DNA from: Myxococcales bacterium
GTDB taxonomy: Bacteria > Myxococcota_A > Polyangia > Haliangiales > Haliangiaceae
DNA length: 28,761 nucleotides
Reading direction: 5' to 3'
Assembly (NCBI GenBank): GCA_016716835.1
Contig: JADJUW010000006.1
Span: forward strand, 1-28,761
The number at the start of each line of letters is the position of its first letter. Positions within the stretch are counted from its first letter, which is position 1. Shown here in pieces: positions 12,277 to 18,657 of this stretch. The notes under the pieces were generated by a model. The model was given only the letters and a program-made list of their open reading frames with translations. It ran no database searches and was not told where the DNA came from. Both the position numbers and the translations under genes were made by a program.

Positions 12277-13329
12277 ATGGCCCGACGCCCGACCAATGCC
12301 GCGCTGTCACGCCAGCAGCGGCGCATCATCCGCGAACTGATGGCAAAGCACGAACCGGCCATACAGGCGGCGTTCGAGGCAGCAATTCAGAACGCCAAGG
12401 GCGCGCTGGATTTTGACGCGCTGATACGGGCGGTTGAGGCAAACGACTGGCGGCGTGTTGATCAGCTATTCCGTCTCAATCAAGCCGTGCTGTTCCCGCT
12501 CGAGGATGCCGCGCGGGCGGCGCTCATTGCTGGCGGTGTGGCAGTCGCGGTGCCAAAGGGCATCGCCGGCGCGTTCAGCTTCAACGGGCGGCACGTTCGC
12601 GCCGAACAGATCATTGCCGAAACCGGCGCGCGGTTGGTAACGGAGATCGGCAACCCCGGTGAGGACGTCATTCGCGCGATACTGCTGGACGGGCAGCAAG
12701 AGGGCATCGGCGCGCGCAAGGTGGCGCAGCGGCTAGGCGGCGTCGTCAACCCGCGAACAGGCATCCGTGAAGGCGGTATCATGGGTCTGGACGGCCCCAG
12801 GGCGCACCGGCTGGATGCCGTCACGCGCGGCATGAAAACCCCCGAAGGTGTGCGGGACTTGGTGACGGTCAGGGCCGACGGCAGTCTGAAGCTGAAGTAC
12901 AAGGTAAACCCGGCGACTGAGCAACAGATATTCTCGGCGTACAAGCGCGGTGAGGCAGTCCCGGCGGCGGCGCGCGCCCGTGCTGAAAAGCAGTTCTCGA
13001 ACAAGCTGCTGAAAGAACGGTCTGAGACAATCGCCCGGAATGAGGCTTTCAAGGCGCAGGCGCAGGGCCGCAACGAGGCGCATCGGCAGATGATGGAAGG
13101 CGGCCTTGTCGAAAGCGCCGACAAGAAATGGCTGCACAACACCGCGAAGAACCCGCGACACGATCATCAGTCGATGGACGGTAAGGTTGTCGCGTTTGAC
13201 GAGGCGTTTGCGATGGATGACGGGACGCAGATGCAGTTCCCGCATGACCCAGCTGCGGGACCGGAGCATGTCATCGGTTGTCGCTGTGTGGTGATTTACC
13301 AAGTGCGGTATAAGAGGCCGGGAGGTTGA
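12277..13329 (+). CDS. Minor head protein, Mu gpF-like (phage head morphogenesis)
   Basis: 350 residues from ATG 12277, with a GGGGGC purine-rich site upstream. A long basic and Ala-rich helical N-terminus leads to 'RNEAFKAQAQGRNEAHRQMM', then the hallmark C-terminal segment 'KKWLHNTAKNPRHDHQSMDG' and 'FPHDPAAGPEHVIGCRCVV'. That tryptophan, HDHQ and GCRC pattern is the phage Mu gpF/PF04233 domain, usually next to the portal. Here it sits downstream of the neck genes, a rearranged but known order. Confidence 0.78.
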   Translation: MARRPTNAALSRQQRRIIRELMAKHEPAIQAAFEAAIQNAKGALDFDALIRAVEANDWRRVDQLFRLNQAVLFPLEDAARAALIAGGVAVAVPKGIAGAFSFNGRHVRAEQIIAETGARLVTEIGNPGEDVIRAILLDGQQEGIGARKVAQRLGGVVNPRTGIREGGIMGLDGPRAHRLDAVTRGMKTPEGVRDLVTVRADGSLKLKYKVNPATEQQIFSAYKRGEAVPAAARARAEKQFSNKLLKERSETIARNEAFKAQAQGRNEAHRQMMEGGLVESADKKWLHNTAKNPRHDHQSMDGKVVAFDEAFAMDDGTQMQFPHDPAAGPEHVIGCRCVVIYQVRYKRPGG

Positions 13330-13333
13330 AGCT

Positions 13334-13738
13334 ATGACCAAGACTTTCACGGCTCAGCTTGAGGACTTCGCCAAAATGACCGTTGAGGCGATGGAATACA
13401 CCATGCGCCAATCCATTCAGGACGTTCTTGAGGCGGCGCAGACGACGCAGATCGGCATAGGCCAAGGGGCAACAAGTTTCGAGGTCGGCAAAATCCCGGT
13501 CGATACCGCCGAACTGGTCAACAGCCTGACGGTCGATGGTGCGACGGGTCCAGACAGTTACGTTACCGCAATCGAGGGCATGGAAATCGGCGACGTCAAG
13601 CGGTTTGCGTGGACCGCGCCACATGCCCTGCCTGTTGAAATGGGCACGTCAAAATTTCCCGGCCGGCACTTCGTTTCCGCCAACGCGCGCCGGTTCTCGG
13701 AATTTGTCGATGCCCGCACGGCTGAGGTGACGAAATGA
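13334..13738 (+). CDS. HK97 gp10-like tail completion/neck protein
   Basis: 134 residues from ATG 13334. An N-terminal amphipathic helix ('LEDFAKMTVEAMEYTMRQS') precedes 'PVDTAELVNSLTV', a middle strand pair, and the end 'HALPVEMGTSKFPGRHFVSA'. The 'HALPVEMGTSKFPGRHF' block is characteristic of HK97 gp10-like proteins. Coupled by ATGA to the tail terminator gene, as is typical. Confidence 0.72.
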   Translation: MTKTFTAQLEDFAKMTVEAMEYTMRQSIQDVLEAAQTTQIGIGQGATSFEVGKIPVDTAELVNSLTVDGATGPDSYVTAIEGMEIGDVKRFAWTAPHALPVEMGTSKFPGRHFVSANARRFSEFVDARTAEVTK

Positions 13739-14130
13739 ACGAAGCCGCAATCGCGCAAATCTTGGGAACCGAACTGCTCAAGATCAGCAGCCCGGCTCCG
13801 CGCGTGGTGTGGGATAACCAGGACGCCAGCCCGGCCCGGCCCTACCTGCAAGTGCAGATGGTGCCGGTATCGCGGCAGTCGCCGGGGCTGGCCGGCGGCG
13901 GTGTAATCGCGCGGGGGTTCATGCAGGTTACTGTCGTTGCCAGCGCCGGGGGCTTTGCGACGGCGGCGCTGGCACTGGCGCAGGACGTGGCCGATCAGTT
14001 TCCCAAGGCGCTGCGGCTTGCCGGGACCGGCGGCGTCGTCACCATCACCGAGGCGGCGCGGATCATGCCGGGTTACACAGACGGCACCGACTGGCGCATC
14101 CCGGTTCAGGCAGACTACTTTGCCGGGTGA
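13735..14130 (+). CDS. Tail terminator protein (DUF4128/gpU-like)
   Basis: 131 residues, ATGA overlap with the gp10-like gene at 13735. 'PRVVWDNQDASPARPYLQVQ' and the ferredoxin-like alternation of strands and helices ending 'GYTDGTDWRIPVQADYFAG' fit the small proteins that cap the growing tail tube. The tail tube gene is normally next, but here about 2 kb of transferase genes intervenes. Confidence 0.7.
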   Translation: MNEAAIAQILGTELLKISSPAPRVVWDNQDASPARPYLQVQMVPVSRQSPGLAGGGVIARGFMQVTVVASAGGFATAALALAQDVADQFPKALRLAGTGGVVTITEAARIMPGYTDGTDWRIPVQADYFAG

Positions 14131-14771
14131 TCTGACAGTCGCCTGCGTCATGCGCAGCGGGGGCAGGTACGATGCCGAGTGGGTGGCCAAGCTGCAACGG
14201 GGCGTGGCGCGACACCTGACATTGCCGCATCGCTTTGTGGCGCTGTCGGACGTGCCGGTGCCATGTGATCGGATACCGCTTGAAACCGACTGGCCGGGAT
14301 GGTGGAGCAAGTGCGAATTGTGGCGTCCGGGACTTCTCACCGGGCCGACGATCTATTTCGATCTTGATACCGTCATCGTCGGGTCGCTGGAGCGCATCGC
14401 CGCGCATCCGCATGTGTTTACAATGGTGTCACGAATTTCACCAGCCGCACCTGTTGTGCAGCACCGCGATGGCATGGACCGGCGATCACTCGCACATCTG
14501 GCACTCGATGCACGAAATGACGCCAAAGCGCCGCGACCAATACGACAAGTGGGAAGGCAAGCGCATCGGCGATCAGGCCTATATCGAGGACTGCAAGCGC
14601 GGCCAGCACGTTGACACGTTTCGCGATCTGTTCGGGGAGCGGTCAATCGCGTCCTACAAGGTGCATTGCAAGGGCGGTCTGCACGGCGACGAGGCGGCAG
14701 TAGCGTTCCATGGGGCGCGTAAGATGGATGACTTGCTGCACGTAGATTGGATAAGGGAGAATTGGATATGA
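14120..14771 (+). pseudogene. Glycosyltransferase-like gene with a one-base frameshift
   Basis: Two reading frames together make one protein. The first part (frame of 14120; TTG 14120 or ATG 14150 as start) reads 'VACVMRSGGRYDAEWVAKLQ', a WWSKCELW block and 'IYFDLDTVIVGSLE', where DLD is the DxD nucleotide-sugar/metal motif of GT-A glycosyltransferases. After 'HVFTM' the sense switches to the next frame, which continues 'HEFHQPHLLCSTAMAW', 'GDQAYIEDC' and ends 'VDWIRENWI'. Removing one base near 14429 joins the two halves exactly. So the gene is either broken or carries a sequencing indel. It overlaps the tail terminator and is coupled to the next gene by ATGA. Confidence 0.72.
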
Positions 14772-15022
14772 TGATCCAGAGAGTGCCGGGGTTCAACCGG
14801 GTTCTCGGCAAGGCCCAAGGCTATCTTGGCCTTCCGGTGCGGGATTATGTGAGACACGATCCGGCGTTCGGCGGAGACGTGAATGTGATGGAAACCGCAT
14901 GGCAACCAACGCCAGATCAATTGGCGGCTTTGAATGCCGGTGCGAACATTCACGTCCACCTTTTCGGCAGTCAACATCCGCCGATCATGATTGATGTCGG
15001 CCCGGTGCCGGATAAATCTTGA
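14768..15022 (+). CDS. Small conserved-looking hypothetical protein of the transferase cassette
   Basis: 84 residues from ATG 14768 (ATGA overlap); a second ATG at 14771 is equally possible. 'VPGFNRVLGKAQGYLGLPVR' and 'TAWQPTPDQLAALNAGANIH' then 'HPPIMIDVG' look like a compact beta-containing domain. I have no functional assignment. It sits between the glycosyltransferase-like and methyltransferase genes and is coupled to both. Confidence 0.55.
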   Translation: MMIQRVPGFNRVLGKAQGYLGLPVRDYVRHDPAFGGDVNVMETAWQPTPDQLAALNAGANIHVHLFGSQHPPIMIDVGPVPDKS

Positions 15023-15606
15023 TGGCTATAAAAGACCGGGCTGACTTTGTATGCCCCCCGCCGATCCAGCCAACCGTCGATTGGTTCGGCAAGATGAAAC
15101 GCCGTGGGCAGGTCATCGCGTGGCTGGCGCGCAAGCATGGGTGGACGCGCGGCGCGGAGCTGGGCCTTTGGGAGGGCGCGACGATGGCGTTTGTCCTGCA
15201 AGAGTGCCAGTCGCTGCACATGATCGGCGTCGATCTGTGGACGCCGCAACCTGACAATCCCGGACCTGAGGGCTACGAGGGCTGGGATCACGACCAGCAC
15301 GAGCGCACATGCCGCGACCGGCTGGCCGCCTACGGCGCGCGGGCAACCATCATCAAGGGTTGGACTGTGGAGGTCGCCGCGCAAGTCGATGATGCAAGCC
15401 TTGATTTCGTTTTCATCGACGCCGATCACAGCGAAAAGGGCGTTCGGGCTGACATCGCAGCTTGGGGGCCGAAGATCAAACCCGGCGGCTGGATGCTGGG
15501 CCATGATGCAAGTTGGCCGTCCGTTCGGGCGGCAATCAATGACCTTGTGCCGGGGTACTGGGTCGGTCCTGACGTGACGTGGGGCCGGGTGTGGCGACCT
15601 GCCTAG
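15022..15606 (+). CDS. Class I SAM-dependent methyltransferase
   Basis: 194 residues from ATG 15022 (TGATG overlap). Motif I is 'GAELGLWEGATMAFVL'; motif II-like 'MIGVDLW'; motif IV 'DFVFIDADHSEKGVRADIAA'; followed by 'KPGGWMLGHD'. This is the Methyltransf_24-type small-molecule or glycan O-methyltransferase fold. The neighbours (glycosyltransferase-like and sugar-handling-like genes) suggest a sugar or glycan substrate. Its last 16 bases overlap the next gene. Confidence 0.78.
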   Translation: MAIKDRADFVCPPPIQPTVDWFGKMKRRGQVIAWLARKHGWTRGAELGLWEGATMAFVLQECQSLHMIGVDLWTPQPDNPGPEGYEGWDHDQHERTCRDRLAAYGARATIIKGWTVEVAAQVDDASLDFVFIDADHSEKGVRADIAAWGPKIKPGGWMLGHDASWPSVRAAINDLVPGYWVGPDVTWGRVWRPA

Positions 15607-16124
15607 TTTTGGGCGCCGCCGCTTGCCTGCACGACGACCTTGCCGCCTACACCGGCCCTGTGGACGGGTGTGTTGCCTGCAACGACGCGGGCGCGGAATG
15701 GCCGGGCGAGTTGGACGCCTGGGTTTCGCTGCATCCGCAGTTCTGGATCAACAAGGGCTGGGTGGCGTCCCGCGCGGCGAAAGGCTACCCGGCGTCGCCG
15801 CTCTATACCCACGATCTGCGCCACGCCCCGGACGGGGCAATCGCAACCGCATACTGCTTTCCGGGGCAGGAGCATTCGGGTTCATCCGGCATGTTCGCGG
15901 CGAAAGTCGCGCTGATCGACCTTGGCTTTGACCGGGCTGTCCTGTGCGGAATTCCAATGTCGCCAATGGCGCATTTTCACGGCGAAACGCATTGGCTCGA
16001 ACGCAACGGCGCATCGCCGCTGCCCGACAGATACCTGAAACGCTGGCGCGATGTGCCGGCGGAATATCGTGACCGGATACGGTCAATGAGCGGTGCGACC
16101 AGAGACCTACTCGGCGCGCCGTAA
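15591..16124 (+). CDS. Rossmann-fold protein, DUF115/sialyltransferase-like (copy B)
   Basis: 177 residues from GTG 15591; a GTG at 15579 is in frame, but the 15591 start makes the N-terminus 'MATCLVLGAAACLHDDLAAY' match copy A. Shared blocks with the protein at 10177-10710: 'ACNDAGAEWPGELDAWVSLH', 'FPGQEHSGSSGMFAAKVALI', 'GFDRAVLCGIPM' and 'RDRIRSMSG'. A nucleotide-sugar or phospho-sugar handling role is plausible by fold pattern only. Divergence is considerable, so it is not a recent duplication. Confidence 0.62.
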   Translation: MATCLVLGAAACLHDDLAAYTGPVDGCVACNDAGAEWPGELDAWVSLHPQFWINKGWVASRAAKGYPASPLYTHDLRHAPDGAIATAYCFPGQEHSGSSGMFAAKVALIDLGFDRAVLCGIPMSPMAHFHGETHWLERNGASPLPDRYLKRWRDVPAEYRDRIRSMSGATRDLLGAP

Positions 16125-16196
16125 ACCTTTGCCCCGGCCTGCGGGCTGCCCGGACTGGCGAACAGCAGGCGAACAACCAACCGCGAACATCAACAA

Positions 16197-16210
16197 CCCG
16201 CTCTGGCGGG
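16197..16210 (+). terminator. Short hairpin before the tail tube gene
   Basis: CCCGC/GCGGG five-bp stem with a TCTG loop (16197-16210). Outside it, GCGAACAG near 16158 can pair with CTGTTCGC at 16212-16219. There is no T run. It may separate the transferase cassette transcript from the tail genes. Confidence 0.35.
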
Positions 16211-16241
16211 CCTGTTCGCTTGCCAAATGAAAGGGCAAAAA

Positions 16242-16685
16242 ATGGCTGACCTCACATCATGGATCGGCGGCATTCTCGGCCACGTCACCGGCAATTTCGA
16301 TGCCGACGCGACCGCGTCTGACTACGCGGCGAAATCATTCGCTGACCTCGGCAATATCAAATCGGTTGGCGCGATGGGTGTCACGTCGTCCGCGATCACC
16401 GTCCAGACCCTGGAAAGTGGATTTGACAGGTACGTCAACGGCGCGAAAAGCGGCGGTGAAGTCAATATTTCCGTCGCCTTCGACGCATCGGACAGCACCT
16501 ATGCGACCATCCGCGGGCTGTCGAACACCAACACCAACGTATGGTGGGAGATGACCGACGCCGACGGCAAGATCGTCTACTTTCAGGGGCTTGTCGCCAA
16601 CTGGCAGGAAACCGAGCGCAGCACCTCGGTCGAGAAGGGCGCGACTTGGATTATCCGCGTGAACAGCGGGTTTGTCTACGTCTGA
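16242..16685 (+). CDS. Major tail (tube) protein
   Basis: 147 residues from ATG 16242, with ribosome-binding site AAAGGG; ATG 16227 is in frame but lies before that site. 'MADLTSWIGGILGHVTGNFD' starts a beta-rich protein with 'SGGEVNISVAFDASDSTYAT' and 'WWEMTDADGKIVYFQGLVAN', the outline of siphovirus tail tube monomers. It is followed by a strong hairpin and by the tail chaperone genes, the standard order. Confidence 0.72.
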   Translation: MADLTSWIGGILGHVTGNFDADATASDYAAKSFADLGNIKSVGAMGVTSSAITVQTLESGFDRYVNGAKSGGEVNISVAFDASDSTYATIRGLSNTNTNVWWEMTDADGKIVYFQGLVANWQETERSTSVEKGATWIIRVNSGFVYV

Positions 16686-16701
16686 TCCGCGCAAGCGGCT
16701 A

Positions 16702-16736
16702 GGGACCGGACGGATGTGGTTCGCCCGTCCGGTCCC
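16702..16736 (+). terminator. Strong 12-bp hairpin after the tail tube gene
   Basis: GGGACCGGACGG at 16702-16713 pairs perfectly with CCGTCCGGTCCC at 16725-16736 around an 11-base loop. Not followed by a T tract; likely protects the abundant tail-tube mRNA or lowers readthrough into the chaperone genes. Confidence 0.6.
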
Positions 16737-16767
16737 GACCTGAACCAGAACCACAAGGAATACGACA

Positions 16768-17316
16768 TTGGATTTCGGAAAGTACGACAGCCGCACGGCG
16801 GCAGAAACCCCGATCCGTATGCAGATCAAGGCACAATCGACCGGCGAGCCGATCAGCGACGGGAAAAAACCGTGCATCGTGCTGGTCAAGGGCGCATCCA
16901 GCCGGTCGGCACAGGCGGTAATGCGCGCCGAAGAGGCCGCGCGGATGAAAAAGGCCAAGGGCAAGAAAACCGACGAAGAGGCGATGGATATTCAGAAGTC
17001 GCTGGGCGAAAGCGCGGCGCGGTTCGTCACCGGCTTCGAGGGGGTGCAGCGCAAAGACCAGACGACAGGCGAATTGCGCGACATTACCGCCAGCTCCGAG
17101 GACTGCGCGTGGTTTTTCGATCTGAATATGTTCAGCTTGCCGCACCTGATGCGCGCCGGCAACGGCATCACCCGCAAGGACGACGAAGACGAAGATGCAT
17201 TCGAGGCGCGGCGCGATGCCGAGATGGCCGAATGGCTCAAGCCGTCTTTTGCCCAACAGGTGATCGACGCGGCGCGCGAGGATGATGCTTTTTTGGGCGC
17301 AACCGCAAAAGGCTGA
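16768..17316 (+). CDS. Tail assembly chaperone, G-like
   Basis: 182 residues from TTG 16768, with an AAGGAA ribosome-binding site. Charged, helical protein; 'EEAARMKKAKGKKTDEEAMD' is a lysine/glutamate-rich coil and 'NGITRKDDEDEDAFEARRDA' is acidic. Placed between tail tube and tape measure like lambda gpG. Near its end is a slippery TTTTTTG heptamer; slipping back one base continues translation into the following frame to make the G-T fusion. Confidence 0.68.
   Translation: MDFGKYDSRTAAETPIRMQIKAQSTGEPISDGKKPCIVLVKGASSRSAQAVMRAEEAARMKKAKGKKTDEEAMDIQKSLGESAARFVTGFEGVQRKDQTTGELRDITASSEDCAWFFDLNMFSLPHLMRAGNGITRKDDEDEDAFEARRDAEMAEWLKPSFAQQVIDAAREDDAFLGATAKG
17289..17295 (+). promoter_or_regulatory. 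Probable -1 programmed ribosomal frameshift site
   Basis: Heptamer T_TTT_TTG, in register with the G frame (TTT at 17290-17292, TTG at 17293-17295). A -1 slip leads into the open frame that runs to 17675. The product would be a G-T chaperone fusion, as in lambda-like tails. Only about 20 bases remain before the G stop at 17314-17316. Confidence 0.6.
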
Positions 17317-17675
17317 CGCTCTACGCGGCGCAGCTTGGGTATCTGCACAGCAAGCCCGAGGGATGGCCGACGACCAGGATGGGGCTGCTGGCCGAACGGG
17401 CAGAGAAAAGGGGCGAGCCGGTTGAACCCGGCCTGCCCGAAATAGACGCTGGGCAGTACCTAATTGATGCGATGATGGCGCTGGGGCCGACGCGATCAAA
17501 CGGCATGGGCGAGGAACCGACCGACTGGCACATCATCGCGCCATTCGTGCAGGCGACCGGGCGGCTGTCTGAGCCTTGGGAACTGGAAACGCTGGCTGAT
17601 ATGTGCCGGGCGTACCTGACCGGGCGGAATGAGGGCGACAACCCGCTTTGCATACCGCCGGTGGAGCGGGGTTAA
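17292..17675 (+). CDS. Tail assembly chaperone, T part of a G-T frameshift fusion
   Basis: The frame is open from 17286 and joins G by the -1 slip at 17289-17295; the visible part ends TAA 17673-17675. Near the junction it reads 'LYAAQLGYLHSKPEGWPTTR'; further on are 'EPGLPEIDAGQYLIDAMMAL' and 'LETLADMCRAYLTG'. As an independent gene it could start at ATG 17379 (98 residues), but no ribosome-binding site stands out there. Its stop overlaps the end of the minus-strand lipoprotein gene. Confidence 0.62.
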   Translation, partial: FGRNRKRLTLYAAQLGYLHSKPEGWPTTRMGLLAERAEKRGEPVEPGLPEIDAGQYLIDAMMALGPTRSNGMGEEPTDWHIIAPFVQATGRLSEPWELETLADMCRAYLTGRNEGDNPLCIPPVERG

Positions 17676-18031
17676 ACGCGGGCCGATCTTCCGGCAGAGA
17701 GGTTGCCACATTCATAAGCGGCCAGATCGTCAAGCCATACGAGAGGCGCGCGCCCAGGCTTCATGTTGACCAATGCTGGTTGGAATCCTGTCATTCCGCC
17801 AAAACCGTTTTGGGCGTTCAGGCTGACGCAATATGCGGTTTCGCCGTTGGCCAGCGAGTACGCGCGCATATCACCGAACTGGGCGCTGTCAGGGGCGCGC
17901 AGGTGGGATTTGATTGTAGCCTTGGCTGTTGCGGCTTCTGACTTCGATATGGCGCGCGGCGTGGCAATCGTTGATGCGCAGGCGGACACAATCGCAGCGG
18001 CGGCAATGGCAATAACGGTTCTCGGGTTCAC
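17672..18031 (-). CDS. Small lipoprotein (moron candidate)
   Basis: 119 residues on the minus strand, GTG start at 18031-18029 behind an AAGGAAA ribosome-binding site. The N-terminus has basic residues, a hydrophobic Ala/Ile stretch and a lipobox 'VSAC' with the lipidated Cys at position 18. The mature part is polar, with 'HLRAPDSAQFGDMRAYSLAN' and 'NAQNGFGGMTGFQPALV'. Expected to be anchored in a membrane and face the periplasm. Phage lipoproteins in such independent cassettes often alter the host surface, for example superinfection exclusion; that role is inference. It overlaps the regulator gene by GTGA and converges on the chaperone gene. Confidence 0.7.
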   Translation of the reverse strand: MNPRTVIAIAAAAIVSACASTIATPRAISKSEAATAKATIKSHLRAPDSAQFGDMRAYSLANGETAYCVSLNAQNGFGGMTGFQPALVNMKPGRAPLVWLDDLAAYECGNLSAGRSARV

Positions 18032-18198
18032 GGTGTTTCCTTTCCATCGGTTATCTTGAGGGCTTCGCTCACCAGCCGCCGAATGGCTTCGGATCGGCTG
18101 GGCAAGTCCGGTTGCGCCCGACGCCACTCGTCAATCGCTGCGACCTGCGACGGGGTGATGACAAGGTTGAGCCTGAATGATTTGAGTTCTTGTTCCAT
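18028..18198 (-). CDS. Ribbon-helix-helix regulator
   Basis: 56 residues on the minus strand, from ATG 18198-18196 to TGA 18030-18028. 'KSFRLNLVITPSQVAAIDEW' gives the beta strand and first helix, and 'LPSRSEAIRRLVSEAL' gives the second helix of a MetJ/Arc/CopG-type ribbon-helix-helix protein. The 'SRSEAIRRLV' helix is typical of CopG/Arc-family proteins. The stop overlaps the lipoprotein GTG start (GTGA), so they form an operon. Likely autoregulates through the inverted repeats just upstream. Confidence 0.75.
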   Translation of the reverse strand: MEQELKSFRLNLVITPSQVAAIDEWRRAQPDLPSRSEAIRRLVSEALKITDGKETP

Positions 18199-18343
18199 GC
18201 GGGGATGATTACAGCACTAGCACAAGCCGCGTCAACTAGCATGTTGACAGTCGGCATAACTTATGTAAGTTTCTAATCGGGCCGAGAAGCTGTTGACGCA
18301 GCGACCCAGCCCTAACCGCAACGGATCACGAGAGGATCACGTC
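18199..18343. promoter_or_regulatory. Divergent promoter and operator region
   Basis: On the minus strand, TTGACG (18235-18230) and TGTAAT (18213-18208) are 16 bases apart, with a TGC extension before the -10: a good promoter for the regulator/lipoprotein operon. On the plus strand, TTGACA at 18244-18249 could serve the Tat-like/Rha genes, though its -10 (TAAGTT, 18266-18271) is weak. GTCAAC (18231-18236) and GTTGAC (18243-18248) form an inverted repeat overlapping both -35 boxes; a third GTTGAC is at 18292. A second palindrome, CATAACTTATG, lies at 18255-18265. These look like operators for the ribbon-helix-helix protein. Confidence 0.55.
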
Positions 18344-18640
18344 ATGGCTGATTCCAGCAATACCACCCGCAGACAATTCCTGAAAGCCGCGCCTGCGGTT
18401 CTGGCGCCTGCCGCCGGTCTGGCCGCGTTCATGGCCGAAGCCGCCACGCCGGATGAACAGGTGCTGCACCACATCCGCGAGATTGAACGTATTCTGGCAG
18501 AAACCCGGCCTATGGCATGGAAAAGCCCACGGCTTTCTTTGTCGTCAATGGCGAAATGGGCTGTCACGCCTATCCCAAGGGCTACGCGCGCGGCGATGCG
18601 AGCGCGATGTACGAACCCGACCGGGGCGGCTGGACGATGA
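18344..18640 (+). CDS. Small Tat-signal-like protein, C-terminus uncertain
   Basis: Starts at ATG 18344 (GAGAGG site upstream). The first residues 'TTRRQFLKAAPAVLAPAAGL' are a classic twin-arginine signal (RRQFLK) with a hydrophobic stretch and an AEAATP cleavage-like end, so the protein should be exported folded. A short helical segment 'EQVLHHIREIERILAET' follows. After about residue 57 the reading looks non-coding, while another frame (18517-18657) looks coding. A one-base indel near 18515 may have split the real gene. Confidence 0.5.
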   Translation: MADSSNTTRRQFLKAAPAVLAPAAGLAAFMAEAATPDEQVLHHIREIERILAETRPMAWKSPRLSLSSMAKWAVTPIPRATRAAMRARCTNPTGAAGR

Positions 18641-18657
18641 TGGCGGGGGCAGTATGA
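18517..18657 (+). CDS. Short ORF, or frame-shifted C-terminus of the Tat-signal protein
   Basis: 46 residues from ATG 18517 to TGA 18655-18657: 'MEKPTAFFVVNGEMGCHAYP' and 'YEPDRGGWTMMAGAV'. It looks more protein-like than the overlapping frame, and its stop overlaps the Rha ATG (ATGA/TGATG), as seen for real genes here. It has no clear ribosome-binding site, which favours its being the displaced end of the preceding gene. Confidence 0.4.
   Translation: MEKPTAFFVVNGEMGCHAYPKGYARGDASAMYEPDRGGWTMMAGAV

Noticed and set aside
4481..16124. Gene transfer agent rather than phage
   Set aside because: TerL resembles GTA-type terminases, but the Rha regulator, replication module, intein and moron-like cassette fit a phage or prophage.
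17763..18059. Plus-strand ORF opposite the lipoprotein gene
   Set aside because: The minus-strand lipoprotein has a ribosome-binding site, lipobox and operon coupling, while this frame has none of these.
18069..18257. Minus-strand 62-residue ORF overlapping the ribbon-helix-helix gene
   Set aside because: The other minus frame gives a clear ribbon-helix-helix protein with a coupled downstream gene; this one reads as random basic residues.
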